From positions 16,355,211-16,419,210 of the forward strand of contig OZ024821.1 in NCBI GenBank assembly GCA_964016985.1: a DNA stretch of 64,000 nucleotides, in the 5' to 3' direction. This document shows, one piece after another, positions 21,080 to 31,670 of the stretch; position 1 is the first letter of the stretch, and every line of letters begins with the position of its first letter. Position numbers and translations under genes: made by a program. This stretch comes from Anodontia alba. Taxonomy: Eukaryota; Mollusca; Bivalvia; Lucinida; Lucinidae. The notes under the pieces are model-generated. The model had not been told where the DNA came from, ran no database searches, and was given only the letters and a program-made list of their open reading frames with translations.

Positions 21080-21432
21080 AAGCAGTACTAATTTGTTTTC
21101 GAGGTACTCTAAACAGTAATGATATCTACTAGTCTAGTTTCTACCCATCTTTAATTAGAATGATTTTCCAGTTTCCAAACTGTTCTCAATTGAAGTTTCT
21201 GAAGAGAGTGTATGAAGATCTGTGACTGTGATCCGGTTTGATCTCCTTGTTGCACACCCAAGTGAAGGAATGCCATTCGACGGACCACCGTAATCAGTTG
21301 TGGTTCAGATTCACTCTGTTGCTTAATCAGAGAGGACTGTACGTTCTGTGGCGTCTTAGCTGGGTTTATACTCTTTGCAGGGTCTACACACTTACATGTA
21401 TCCACAAATAGTTTGGACACATCAACAGGTAG
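21080..21432. other. Unassigned stretch with an 89-codon open frame
   Basis: A minus-strand frame (21151-21420) is open for 89 codons and is compositionally less biased than the repeat-derived frames. It has no recognisable domain, signal or neighbours that would support a gene. Confidence 0.3.
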
Positions 21433-21770
21433 TACAGTAGAACCTCGTTATCTCGCTTAACTCGCTTATTTCGAATTACCGCTTATCTCGAAGTGAAAAT
21501 CTGGTCCCTGTTTTAACATAAAACTATGACAACTGGTAACAAAATAATGTGGAAAAAATAAGAAATTGCTCATAAGGAGCAATTTCTCCTCTTTTCCACA
21601 TTATTTTATATATATATTTCTAACTTTGGAGTCAAATTATATATTCATTTGTTAAATGCGGTTGTTCAATTTATTATTTTACTCACTCTCTCAACTCTGA
21701 TATGTCGAGGTACGGATATCTCGAAGTTTCAGTGAGTCCCTTGGAATTCGAGATAACGAGAATCGACTGA
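21433..21770. mobile_element. F2b MITE, copy 2
   Basis: TA|CAGTAGAACCTCGTTATCTC at the left, GAGATAACGAGAATCGACTG at the right. The hairpin AAATTGCTCATAAGGAGCAATTT is flanked by GTGGAAAA / TTTTCCAC. Confidence 0.85.
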
Positions 21771-21836
21771 ATAATGTCATGTCATGTTTTAGGACAAGTA
21801 TAGCAAGTAGGCAGGTATCCCAATTACCTAAGGTAT

Positions 21837-22081
21837 CATCAAGAAAACATGCCTACAGGTATGTATATAGGGTTTACAGGGGTATATTTTATTTTCTTAT
21901 TTCTGCTCAAAACATAGATTGTGGGCACTTATTAGAACCGCCTCGTCGAGGCGGTTCTAAAATACCCACAATGTATATATTAAGCAACAGTATGGAAAAT
22001 ATCAGAGTTTTTTTATCTGAAAATTTTCAGTTTTTGGAGGTGACATTTTCTATATATTTGAATAGGCATGTTTTCATAATG
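21837..22081 (+). mobile_element. F1 MITE, orientation A, copy 9
   Basis: Begins CATCAAGAAAACATGCC and ends GGCATGTTTTCATAATG. The subterminal CCCCAC block is deleted, but the central hairpin with a CTCGTCGA centre remains. Confidence 0.88.
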
Positions 22082-22212
22082 AATACGATACTTTGTGATT
22101 TGCTAGCACTAGGTTAGACTCTGTCCCTTTTCAGTGAGCAGTTTAATATTCTAATAAAAGCTGTTTGCTAGATAATTGTTAGGCTCAATAGTTTGGTGTC
22201 CTAGTGGTTTGT

Positions 22213-22492
22213 CATTAAGAAAACACGCCTATTCAAATAAGTAAAAAACAATCACCACGAAAAAACTGTAAGTTTTCTGATAAAAATTCTGATATTTTTC
22301 ATATTTCTGTTAAAAACATAGATTGTTGGTACTCGTTAGAGCCGCCTTGTCGAGGCGGTTCTAACAAGTATCCACAATCTACATTTTTGAGCAGAAATAA
22401 GAAAAATACTGTATACTCCTGTAAACTACAGTTTTACTGTATAAAAGTGGAGTTTATGGGAGTCAAAATTATATAGGTGTGTTTTCGTGATG
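22213..22492 (-). mobile_element. F1 MITE, orientation B, copy 10
   Basis: Begins CATTAAGAAAACACGCC and ends GGTGTGTTTTCGTGATG. The hairpin centre is CTTGTCGAGG. Confidence 0.9.
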
Positions 22493-22930
22493 TGCTCTCG
22501 GCTTGTAAGCTTAAAGTTGAAGGTTCGAACCCCGCTCAGCCCGATTAAGTTTTCAGATCATTAGTGAACTTAGCTTATACTTGACGTGAGCTGGGTTGAG
22601 TATTAATTGTACAGGGAGGCGTTTTGTGAGAGACAGCGACACCAAGAGTGCATGGGTGATGTATGAAAGCTCGGTTGTAGAAACGCATTTTCTCTTGTGT
22701 AAGGATGTTCTGTATTTTTAACTTTTTACTGCCGTGTTTTTACTTTTGAGTTTTTTTACTTTTAGTTTTCGTTCTTGTGTTCTGTGTTACGTCTTTTGAC
22801 ATGTGCGTTTTGCCGTTTAAAGGGTGCGATAAAGGATAAAAAAAGAAAGTGAGATGAAAAAGGATAAAGTGTTTGTTTTTGTTTTGTTAAAGTTTATATG
22901 CTGCATTATAAAGAAAATACCTGAAGCGTT
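22493..22930. other. Stretch with a SINE-like B-box piece
   Basis: AAGGTTCGAACCCCGCTCAGCC at 22518-22540 resembles the B box and T-arm of a tRNA-derived SINE. No A box or tail could be matched. The remainder is AT-rich and non-coding. Confidence 0.4.
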
Positions 22931-23210
22931 CATCACGAAAACATGCCTATATAATTTTGACCTCCATAAACCCCACTTTTATATAGTAAAACTGGGGTTT
23001 ACAGGGGTATACATTATTTATGTTATTTCTGCTCAAAAACGTAGATTGTGGGTACTCGTTAGAACCGCCTCGACGAGGCGGTTCTAACGAGTACCCACGA
23101 TCTATGTTTTTAGCAGAAATATGAAAAATATCAGAATATTTTATCTGAAAATTTGTCATTTTTTGGTGGTAAAATTTTCAGTGTATTTGAATAGGCGTGT
23201 TTTCGTAATG
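22931..23210 (+). mobile_element. F1 MITE, orientation A, copy 11 (well preserved)
   Basis: Begins CATCACGAAAACATGCC and ends GGCGTGTTTTCGTAATG. It has both the AAACCCCACTTTTATATAG / AAAACTGGGGTTT hairpin and the full central hairpin. GTT precedes it and also follows the CGTAAT end, which may be a 3-bp duplication. Confidence 0.93.
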
Positions 23211-23808
23211 TTACGGCAGTCATTAATTTTTAAGTCAAAACACGTAAGTCACAAGTTACAAACACAAAACACAATACACCCTTACACAAAACACAATGTC
23301 ACATATAGGCTTATAGGCTTCCGTATGAAGGAAACCTGATTTTCAAAAGTACAGGACACACCACTGTAAAACTGTGACAAACACACAAAGCAACCAATAA
23401 TACGTAAACCGTATTCGCCCCAAGTATTTGACAAATAGTCTGACAAGAATTGTTTAAAATTTTTTATCAATCTATTTACCTAATGCTGATATTCCTAACA
23501 ACTGTTGGATAAGTGGACAGTCGTGTAGACCCGATCATACGCCGCGTTCTATGGCGTCTGATCGAAGCCTAGCTCATTTTCGCAGGCTTGTCACTTTGAA
23601 TACTCAGAATAAATAAGGTAGAATCGTATTCTGCAATGTCTGTATATGGTTTAATGAGTCGTAAGTCTGGTAATACGATGATGTCTTTGTGTGAAAAATG
23701 ACTAATTTAATACCACAACACGAGACACAAACACATACAAAGTACCCAGTCTCAAAATAGCTTAATCCCCACAGAGAAATGTAAAGTCATGGAACACGAT
23801 TAGCCGCA
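23211..23808. other. Non-coding stretch with an F3a remnant
   Basis: GACAGTCGTGTAGACCCGAT ... GGCGTCTGATCGAAGCCTAG at 23518-23574 is a decayed F3a hairpin. ACACAAAACACAATAC-type words recur near 23260-23300. No gene was seen. Confidence 0.45.
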
Positions 23809-24060
23809 ATGAGAGAAAACGTACCTTCTGACATGTGCACTCAACGAATACTCAAATCAGCCTGTGCATCCGCACAATCTGATCAGAGACTTTGTTTTCG
23901 GCTTGAAGAAACTTTGCATCCTTGGCTATCCAAAATGCTCCCAGCAAAGATTCAGATCAGGCTGCGCGGATGCGCGCAGCCTGATCTTAATCTTCTCTGG
24001 GCGCACATGCCCGAAGGTGCCTTTTCCGACGTTGCGGCTCGTATGCATCCATACCGTATA
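23809..24060. repeat. F6 dispersed repeat
   Basis: TCAGATCAGGCTGCGCGGAT / ATGCGCGCAGCCTGATCTTA form a palindrome. AATCAGCCTGTGCATCCGCACAATCT precedes it, and TGGGCGCACATGCCCGAAGG follows. The 140-codon open frame over this block is repeat-derived. Confidence 0.75.
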
Positions 24061-24586
24061 ACTATGTCTTGCTATATGATAACTCTTAATGGAACTCTTT
24101 CTATTAATATCTCTACTGGTAGAATAAAGGAAAAAAAGTTGTGGCTTTTTATACGTATTTTTTTTCTTCCGGCGGCATTACGACAAAACCTGTCTAGCAT
24201 TACATTCACAGCTGCTCAGACAAGCATGTAAATTCGTGGTATTGTCAAAAATCTCTCGAATTTAGAGTAATGAAACACAGTGCACAGAAAGCGAAGTCCC
24301 TGACATGCTTGTGCGCAGTAAGCTGATAAGAACTGGCTTCCAAAATTTTAATCCATCTCGTTAACACATACTCGTACCTATGTAAAGTACATACATGTAC
24401 GTCTCTAAGCAAAATCTATTGGCCAATATAGCCAATGTTTTCTCCATTACATAAATTTAGAGTAATGTACATTTAAAGCACCTCGTAGAGGCGTTTTTAA
24501 TAAGTTCAAGTGCTCACCACATATGTTTCTATGCAGAATTAAAAATAATTATTTCTTGGTATACAATGCACCCCTATTAGAAATAT
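24061..24586. other. Non-coding stretch
   Basis: A possible decayed hairpin core CACCTCGTAGAGGCG lies near 24480. No gene was recognised. Confidence 0.35.
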
Positions 24587-24865
24587 AATTACGAAAACAC
24601 GCCTATTCAAATATATAGAATATTTCATCTCCAAAAAACTGAAAAATTTCAGATAAAAAAATCTGATATTTTTCATATTTCTGCTCAAAACACAGATTGT
24701 GGGTACGCGTTAGAAACGCCTCGGCGAGGCGGTTCTAACGCGTACCCACAATCTATGTTTTGAGCAGAAATAAGAAAAATAATGTATACCCCTGTAAACC
24801 CCAGTTTTACTATATAAAAGTGGGGTTTAAGGGGGTCAAAATTATATAGGCATGTTTTCGTGATG
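24587..24865 (-). mobile_element. F1 MITE, orientation B, copy 12 (well preserved)
   Basis: Begins ATTACGAAAACACGCC and ends GGCATGTTTTCGTGATG. The central hairpin GGGTACGCGTTAGAAACGCC pairs with GGCGGTTCTAACGCGTACCC. The ACGCGT change is present in both arms. Confidence 0.92.
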
Positions 24866-24984
24866 TTGGATATTGTGCTAATTAGGACATTCAAGTACTG
24901 CACAATTCTGAAACTTTTCTAATAATGTCGGCAACTACATATCTCTCTTTTTACTAAATGACCCAGTGCACGACAAAACCTAGA

Positions 24985-25080
24985 AGAAGACTTGTGCGAC
25001 CAGCGAAGACTCAGATCAGCCTGCGCATCCGCGCAGTCTGATCAGAGTCTTCGCTGGTCGCATGTGCCTTCTACAGCCTC
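24985..25080. repeat. F6 palindrome
   Basis: GTGCGACCAGCGAAGACTCA pairs with GAGTCTTCGCTGGTCGCATG, and CTGCGCATCCGCGCAG lies in the centre. A clean inverted repeat of about 90 bp. Confidence 0.8.
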
Positions 25081-25200
25081 AATGCTATTCAAAGAGGAAT
25101 GAACGAGAACTTGCCATATTTGGTGGAGGTATAGGCCGAGCTGAGTTGTTGCTGGTCACACAGGTCTTATTTTAGTTTTTGTTTCGTGCGCTGGCCCATA

Positions 25201-25535
25201 TACAGTCGACTCTCAATATCTCGAATTCCAAGGGACTCTCTGAAACACTTCGAGATATCCGTACCTCGAAATATCAGAGTTGTAGAAGTGAGGAAAACAA
25301 TAAATCGCACAACCACATTTAACAAATGAATATGTAATTTGACTCCTGAAGTTAGAGATATTGAAAATATTGTGGAAAAGAGGAGAAATTGCTCCTAAGG
25401 AGCAATTTCTCCTCTTTTCCACAATATTTTGTTACCTGTTCTTAGATTTCCATGTTAAAACAGGGACCAAATTTTCACTTCGAGATAAACGGTTATTCGA
25501 GATAAGCGAGGTCGAGATAACGAGAGTCGACTGTA
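25201..25535. mobile_element. F2b MITE, copy 3, TA duplication intact
   Basis: TA|CAGTCGACTCTCAATATCTC and GAGATAACGAGAGTCGACTG|TA. The central hairpin AAGAGGAGAAATTGCTCC pairs with GGAGCAATTTCTCCTCTT. It is inverted relative to copies 1 and 2. Confidence 0.9.
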
Positions 25536-26102
25536 TCTTAAGAAAACATGGGACATGGGGTAAACATTATATAGACTTGGTAACGTAAAGGGAACGTGTA
25601 AGGTCTTTTGATACGAGGTGGAATTTATTATTATTATCTGATGCGCAACGGAGAAAGAGGCCACCATCCCTTAAACTCGCAACGAGTACCTAAGTCAGCT
25701 GTGCATTCTTTCGATCCCGGCGTGTACTATCAATTGTAACTTTAGAATATTTTCAAGAACAGAGAATTCCCTCATCAGAGAGCGATAATGCAAAACATCA
25801 CCTGAACGTTTTAATAATATTTGAACCATCTGAAGCCTGTGACACCCCGGGCCCACTACAATTCTTACAATATAAAGTGGAGAACTGTGTGTGTGTGTGT
25901 GAGAGGGGGTGGGGGGGGGGTGGGGAGGTGCCTGAAGTTTTTTTATATGAATCCTTTCTCTGAGTGTATTTGAAACCTCAGAAATAGTTTGGGAAACTTT
26001 TCTTATACAGCCACCCGATGAAAAGGGCGGATCCTTACTTTTCGCGAGAGGTTCCGAAATTGATAACTTGCATATCTTAATTTCTAACTAAAAGCAGGCA
26101 AC

Positions 26103-26134
<32 letters not shown>

Positions 26135-26300
26135 TTTGTTTGTTTTTTTAAGTATTTATTACCTACTTAGACAGTAAATATTACTTGGAATTCCATTCAA
26201 ATTAATTTCTCTGTGAAGAAAAAAGACAACAAAAAAACAAAAAACACTAATTTACATTTGATGATTAAGCCTTCTACTTGCTAAAGCTTTATCATTGCAC
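25536..26300. other. Non-coding stretch with simple repeats
   Basis: A GTGTGTG then G-rich run at 25889-25927, and a poly-T of about 27 at 26106-26132 followed by GTTTG repeats. No gene was seen. Confidence 0.45.
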
Positions 26301-26304
26301 TAAC

Positions 26305-26460
26305 AGCACTGGTGGGTTGATTGTCTCTGAGTGTAGGCTGGGGAAATGGTCCTGAATGGGACTTTAACCCTTAATTTCCTGCAGTTTAAGCAAACAGTGC
26401 TGATCCTGGTAAGACACCGCAAACTGCGGCGTCTGATCTGGGTCTGCACTGCATTCTACA
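26305..26460 (+). mobile_element. F3a-like element fragment (GTCTGAGTGTAGGCTGG type)
   Basis: TGATTGTCTCTGAGTGTAGG, TTAACCCTTAATTTCCTGCA and the hairpin CAAACAGTGCTGATCC ... TCTGGGTCTGCACTG match segments at 29.0-29.17 kb and, inverted, at 61.46-61.65 kb. Confidence 0.65.
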
Positions 26461-26562
26461 TGTAACGCCACAGCGACAAGAATAGCGAGGTTGTAAATAA
26501 CCGTTCCCTGGATTTCGTACAAACGCGCGGTTTACATTGTAATTACATTGGTCAATGAAAGC

Positions 26563-26808
26563 CATCATGAAAACATGCCTTAAACACCACTTTTATATAG
26601 TAAAACTGGGGTTTACAGGGGTACATGTATACATTATTTTTTTTTTCTGCTCGGAAACATAGATTGTGGCTACTCGTTAGAACCGCCTCGTTTGAGAAGA
26701 AATATGAAAAATATCGGAGTTTTTTTAGCTGAAAAGTTTCAGTTTTTGGAAGTGATTTTTTCATTTTTTTTTTTTTTTTTAATTTGAATAGGCATGCTTT
26801 TTGTAATG
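26563..26808 (+). mobile_element. F1 MITE, orientation A, copy 13, truncated hairpin
   Basis: Begins CATCATGAAAACATGCC and ends GGCATGCTTTTTGTAATG. The right half of the central hairpin is lost after GAACCGCCTCG. A poly-T run interrupts the right arm. Confidence 0.85.
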
Positions 26809-27222
26809 GTAATGACTTGTTATGGCCCTTCACTATTCGCAAATGGCATAGGGGCCGTTTTTGTAGTTGCGCATCATTTCGACAAGTAAAATGATTAAAA
26901 AATTCTGAATGATTGAAATATTTCCGTCAAGCCATGTTGAGACTGGGATGCTTTTGAAGCAAACATTTTACCTTCATTACTGAACAGCTCTGTGTTTCAC
27001 AAGGCATGCTGGCTGATTGATCACTTTAATCCATTATTTGAGACTGTTTACGCTGGGAGTAATCCGAGATTTGGTGTCGCACTGTTTGGGAGAAAACAAT
27101 TCCGTAAATATATAATCCCTTCGAGGAAATTTCAGGCACAACCGGTATGCTGAAAGAGAAAATAGAATCAAGTTTAAATAAGGCACAGAAAAGAAATCCT
27201 GATTTTTGCGGTATGCGAAAAG
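26809..27222. other. Non-coding stretch
   Basis: No recognised repeat or gene. Confidence 0.35.
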
Positions 27223-27752
27223 TTAACCTAGTTTGGATTCAATCAACTACCCAATACTGCATGAATATAGGCATGTCGAATTTAAATTTTAGGTATGTAA
27301 GGCTATGTGATGAAGATATTCCTAGAGAAAAAAAAAAAAAAAAAAAAAAAAAACGTCTTAACTATTTCAATACAGTGGAGACCCTGATCATGCGCCATAT
27401 TCTGCGCAGTCTCATTACGAAAACAAGCCTATTATAATATATCGAAAATTTTACCACCAAAAAATGTAAATTTTCAGATAAAAATTCTGATATGTTTTAA
27501 TATTTCTGCTCAAAACATAGATTGTGGGTACTCGTTAGAACCGCCTCGCCGAGGCGGTTCTAACGAGTACCCACAATCTATGTTTTTGAGCAGAAATAAG
27601 AAAATAATGTATACCCCTATAAAACCCAGTTTTACTATATAAAAGTGGGGTTCAAGGGGGTCAACATTATATAGGCATGTTCTCTTGATGGGTCTGGGTT
27701 TGCACTTTTTGCCAATTACCCTTTTTGGGACCTTTAGACTAAAATGGGTTAA
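27223..27752 (-). mobile_element. F3a MITE split by an F1 insertion
   Basis: Left border TTAACCTAGTTTGGATTC, then TTTAGGTATGTAAGGCTATG as in other F3a copies, a poly-A at 27328-27352, and the left hairpin half GACCCTGATCATGCGCCA ... GCGCAGTCT (to 27412). After the F1 copy the right half resumes with GGTCTGGGTTTGCAC and TTTGCCAATTACCC, ending CTAAAATGGGTTAA. Confidence 0.88.
27413..27690 (-). mobile_element. F1 MITE, orientation B, copy 14, nested
   Basis: Begins CATTACGAAAACAAGCC and ends GGCATGTTCTCTTGATG. The perfect-looking central hairpin has a CTCGCCGA centre. It sits inside the hairpin arm of an F3a element, so F1 moved later than that F3a copy. Confidence 0.93.
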
Positions 27753-28332
27753 AAACGATCCTTCCTTACTTTTTGCCTAGTTTTCAGGCAATATGAAATA
27801 TAATTGGGTCTTACATACATGTACATGCAACTGGCCACAAACATGTATACATCCAGGATAAACAGCTTAACTTTTACCATGCTCTTGGAAAGTACAGAAT
27901 AAACACATAAAATTTACAAAAAACAAATGTTTTTGAAAATATCTAACACATACAAGAACGAAAATCAGAGTCTCGGTTTTATTGAGACTCTTCATATGGA
28001 AGAAATTTACTACGTACATGTATTATAAATTAGCACCTGTTAATAATACACAGTATTCTGTTATACATGTAACCCTTTAATTATTTATCTTTAAAATTCT
28101 AACTTTAAAGCAAATTTGTAGCAGAAAACATTTTAAAATTCATTTTGTTATATTCTGGAGGTGTCTTAACAGATTCACCTGAATTATCATGTCTGATATT
28201 CTCTGAATTTCAGAGTGCCCTCCGCTGTAGTTATGAATATCAGGTTAAGGTCTTAAAGGATTTAACGGATTCACTCTTTCGCAGTAGAGCTACCCATGAA
28301 GTAATACAATACAAATAGAAATATTTAATTAA
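27753..28332. other. Non-coding stretch
   Basis: AT-rich sequence. No gene or recognised repeat was found. Confidence 0.35.
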
Positions 28333-28414
28333 CCACTTGTACGGCCAAAAGCATGTTAGAATGTTATTTAATTAACCACTTAACATTCTAACATGCTTTT
28401 GGCCGTACAAGTGG
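28333..28414. repeat. Perfect 34-bp inverted repeat
   Basis: CCACTTGTACGGCCAAAAGC...ATGTTA (28333-28366) is exactly complementary to TAACAT...GCTTTTGGCCGTACAAGTGG (28381-28414) around a 14-bp TTTAATTAACCACT loop. The loop repeats the TTTAATTAACCACT that precedes the left arm. Confidence 0.92.
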
Positions 28415-28506
28415 AAAATATAATAATTAACAGAGGTATAACGTTAACACATCCTCAATATCTATCATAGGTTGATCACACAGTATGTACGTGTTTGTTG
28501 GACTGA

Positions 28507-28591
28507 TCAAGTTTATTTATTTATTTATTTATTATTTATTTATTTATTTATATTTTTATTATTATTTTTTTTATTTATTTATTTTTTTTGT
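28507..28591. repeat. (TTTA)n tract
   Basis: TTTATTTA repeats with poly-T segments. Low complexity. Confidence 0.9.
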
Positions 28592-28635
28592 AATGATAAT
28601 GGGGTCTACTCAATCTCTATCATGGTAATGATTTT

Positions 28636-28898
28636 CATCACGAAAACACCCCCTTAAACCCCACTTTTATACAGTAAAACTGGGGTTTACAGGGGTATAA
28701 ATTAATTTTCTTATTTCTGCTCAAAAACATAGATTGTGAGTAATCGTTAGAACCGCCTCGCCGAAGCGGTTCTAACGAGTACCCACAATCTGTGTTTTTA
28801 ACAGAAATATGAAAACTACCAGATTTTTTCATCTGAAAGTTTTCGGGGTTTTTTTATGGTAAAATTCTTTATATTTGAATAGACGTGTTTTCGTATTG
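28636..28898 (+). mobile_element. F1 MITE, orientation A, copy 15
   Basis: Begins CATCACGAAAACACCCCC, with a short left terminus deletion. Ends GACGTGTTTTCGTATTG. The full hairpin has a CTCGCCGAAG centre. Confidence 0.88.
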
Positions 28899-29065
28899 AA
28901 TTTTAAAAATCAAAGCAATGGAAAACTTGATTGTGTCTGAGTGTTGGCTCGGAAATTGGCCTGAACGGGGCGTATGTTTTCGTAATGAACAGTAAAAATC
29001 AAAGTACTGAAAAACCTAATTGTGTCTGAGTGTTGGCTGGGAAATTCTCCTGAACGGGGATTTAA
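28884..29065. repeat. Tandem duplication of about 92 bp that includes an F1 end
   Basis: GTGTTTTCGTATTGAATTTT ... CCTGAACGGGGC is followed by ATGTTTTCGTAATGAACAGT ... CCTGAACGGGGA. Each unit carries the F1 terminus followed by AAAATCAAAG and TTGTGTCTGAGTGTTGGCT. Confidence 0.8.
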
Positions 29066-29175
29066 GACTATTTCATCTAACCCTTAACTTCCTGTAAATG
29101 TCGCAAACAGTACAGATTCTGATCAGATGCCGCAGAACGCGGCGTCTGATCTAAATCTGCACTGTTTGCCAATGT
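29066..29175. mobile_element. F3a-like hairpin
   Basis: Contains CTAACCCTTAACTTCCTGTA, then AAACAGTACAGATTCTGATC pairing with GATCTAAATCTGCACTGTTT around CGCAGAACGCGGCG. Confidence 0.8.
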
Positions 29176-29520
29176 CCTAACACCAAGCCCAGTCTAGGTT
29201 TTACAGCTAACCCTTTTTACACAGCACTCCTACGTCACAGCGACCCAGAAACGTTCAGTTTGGGAAAAGTTCGGTTCGGAGACAAAAGATTGTGAATATC
29301 ATGTTGTGAACAATTTGTTGGTCCGTTTAGCGCACGGTTTCATTTCATTGGTCAGCGATAGCACGTGGACAACAACCTTAAGGAAATTTTGATGTATGTA
29401 TACTTTGGAGTCGATTGTCATCCGTCCAAAAACAGCAGCTCACCTCCTCATCAAGCCCCATTTGGGAAGGGGGCTACTCTAAAAGGAAATCATTTCCTCA
29501 CATGGGCTATTCCCAAACAA
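29176..29520. other. Non-coding stretch
   Basis: No recognised gene. An open frame of 63 codons at 29365-29556 runs into the next repeat fragment. Confidence 0.3.
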
Positions 29521-29529
29521 ACACACAAC

Positions 29530-29606
29530 ATTGAAACAACGTCGATTCAACGTTGAATCAAAATTCAATCGACGTTGTCGCAGGATTGTGTGCCCGCTGG
29601 GTCACG
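29530..29606. repeat. CAACGTCGATTCAACGTTGAAT repeat fragment
   Basis: CAACGTCGATTCAACG followed by TTCAATCGACGTTGTCG forms an inverted repeat, and TGTGTGCCCGCTGGGTCAC follows. It is the counterpart of the fragment near 9.3 kb. Confidence 0.6.
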
Positions 29607-29877
29607 GCTTAAATATGCAAATTGCATATCCACTGAAACGAATTCATCGTGTGCTATAGCGAAACATCATAAGACCTGATGCAGCTATCGTAAACCTAAA
29701 AAAAAACTTCAAATTGTAGTTTAATTCAGGTTTAACAAGTCATTAGGATGTCTAATTATTATACCTTTCCTTCTGAACTATTTAGATAAGATCTTGATCT
29801 TTATACACGGAGAATACTTTCATGTGTTTTCGTTTTACTTTTTATCGTAAATTTAACTTTAATGCAATTTCTGAGTG

Positions 29878-30095
29878 CATCATGAAAACACGCCTATATA
29901 GTTTAGACCCCCTTAAACCCCACTTTTACATGTATATAGTTAAACTGGGGTTTACAGGGGTATACATTATTTTTCTTATTTCCGCTCAGAAACATAGATT
30001 GTGAATATGAAAAATATCAGAAATTTTTATCCGAAATTTTTCATTTTTTGGTGAGAAAATTTTCAGTATATTTGAATAGGCATGTTTTCGTAATG
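29878..30095 (+). mobile_element. F1 MITE, orientation A, copy 16, hairpin deleted
   Basis: Begins CATCATGAAAACACGCC and ends GGCATGTTTTCGTAATG. The central hairpin is gone except for AACATAGATTGTGAATATG, an internal deletion between the arms. Confidence 0.88.
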
Positions 30096-30478
30096 GTAAT
30101 ACATGCCATTGGTAATTTTGCCGACAAAATGCCTTTCTTTCTTCAGAAAACGTCGCCAGATGTGTGTTTCTGAATTCCGACTATTTTTATAACACTGACT
30201 TTACATTAATACAGATATGTAAAATATGCTTTTTTAGTGACTGACTTTATCATTCTATAAATAATTAAAGAAGAGGCAGCAGAAACAAAGAAGTAAATCT
30301 GGATTTACATGACTGTATAAAAAAATAAACAACTAAACAAATATCAAAACTTGAACATTTCATGACTAACCTAGCTAAGTCTTGTTTTGGTCAAACTTGC
30401 GCCAAGGTGCCTGTTTTCTAAAGTTGAATATTTTGCAGGCAAACAATGCATTTAAAATGAATTTCTCCTTTACATGCA
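30096..30478. other. Non-coding stretch
   Basis: No recognised gene or repeat. Confidence 0.35.
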
Positions 30479-30756
30479 CATCACGAAAACATACCTATAT
30501 AATTTTGACCCCCATAAACCCCACTTTTATATAGTTAAACTGGGGTTTACAGGGGTATACATTATTTTTCTTATTTCTGATCAAACATAGATTGTGCGTA
30601 CTCGTTAGAACCGCCTCGGCGAGGCGGTTCTAACGAGTACCCACAATCTATGTTTTGAGCAGAAATATGAAAAAATATCAGAGTTTTTTTATCTAAAAAG
30701 TTCAGTTTTTGGAGGTGAAATTTTCTATATATTTGAATATGCGTGTTTTCGTAATG
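30479..30756 (+). mobile_element. F1 MITE, orientation A, copy 17
   Basis: Begins CATCACGAAAACATACC and ends GCGTGTTTTCGTAATG. The hairpin centre is CTCGGCGAGG. GCA precedes it and also follows CGTAAT, a possible 3-bp duplication. Confidence 0.92.
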
Positions 30757-30904
30757 CACAGAAGTACAACGTAGTTCTACTCAAAGACAAATCTAAGATA
30801 GTTTTCAGATAATTCAACAAGTCTGTGTAATCAGAGAAGTTGTTAAGGAGGACTATTTAATGCTAATTTCTAGGATAATTTTCTCCAATTCTCCATAAAA
30901 ATGT

Positions 30905-30966
30905 ATGTTTGGGATACGCAATAGAAGTTCCTCGCCGAGCCGATTCTAATGAGTACCCACAACATG
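30905..30966. repeat. Diverged hairpin core related to F1
   Basis: GTTTGGGATACGCAATAGAAGTTCC / GCCGAGCCGATTCTAATGAGTACCC resembles the central hairpin but lacks F1 ends. Confidence 0.55.
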
Positions 30967-31040
30967 TTGTCGCTGTTGTTATTTATTTATTTTTATTTTA
31001 TTTTATTTTTTTATGGAAAAAAATGAGAAATTATCCCAGA

Positions 31041-31320
31041 CATTAAGAAAACATACCTATATAATTTTGACTCCCCTTAAACCCCACTTTTGTGAAGTAA
31101 AACTGGGATTTACAGGGGTATCCATTATTTTTCTTATTTTTGCTCGAAAACATAGACTGTGACACTCGTTAGAACCGCCTCGACGAGGCGGTTCTAACGA
31201 GTACCCACAGTCTATGTTTTGAGCAGAAATATGAAAAATGTCAGATTTTTTTTATCTGAAAATTTTCAGTTTTTGGAGGTGAAATTTTCTATATATTTGA
31301 ATAGGCGTGTTTTCGTTATG
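31041..31320 (+). mobile_element. F1 MITE, orientation A, copy 18
   Basis: Begins CATTAAGAAAACATACC and ends GGCGTGTTTTCGTTATG. The hairpin centre is CTCGACGAGG. Confidence 0.9.
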
Positions 31321-31469
31321 ATTATCACTAAATATATGTACTCCTCCCTAACAACTCCTCTGGTTATTTATACTTCGCGTTTCGTGTACTGTATAGCGAA
31401 AATAGGCGTATGCAAGGCTCTATTAGGCATTTCTTTTGCTAGTTCGATCAGTTTCGTACAATGTACATT

Positions 31470-31670
31470 TTAACCCATTAATGCGGAGTGGATTCTTCTA
31501 CCTCAAGTCTTTCGACAAGTCCGTTTCCTATATAAAAGGGCGTCTGGTTAGTTTTTTTTTTTTTAGTATTTTAATGCTTTGTAGAAATTTCTGAACTTAA
31601 TGCAAACATTGTCGATCCTGATCGTACGCCGCGTCCTGTGGCGTCTGATCTGGGTCTACACTGTTTGCTC
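31470..31670 (-). mobile_element. F3b MITE, partial
   Basis: Begins TTAACCCATTAATGCGGAGT, with a poly-T at 31552-31563. The hairpin half ACGCCGCGTCCTGTGGCGTC and TGGGTCTACACTGTTTGCTC follows. The far TTAA end was not found. Confidence 0.75.

Noticed and set aside
21151..21420. 89-codon minus-strand frame as a host gene
   Set aside because: Composition is plausible but there is no family resemblance or neighbouring exon. Kept only as an unassigned stretch.
22931..23210. F1 as a Helitron or a classic hAT/Tc1 MITE
   Set aside because: Ends are not TC...CTRR with a 3' hairpin, no 8-bp duplication is visible, and TA flanks are absent. Apparent 3-bp duplications (GTT, GTT, GCA) occur at only three copies, so the superfamily is left open.
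23809..24231. 140-codon plus-strand frame
   Set aside because: Most of it lies over the F6 repeat, and neighbouring F6 copies do not keep the frame.
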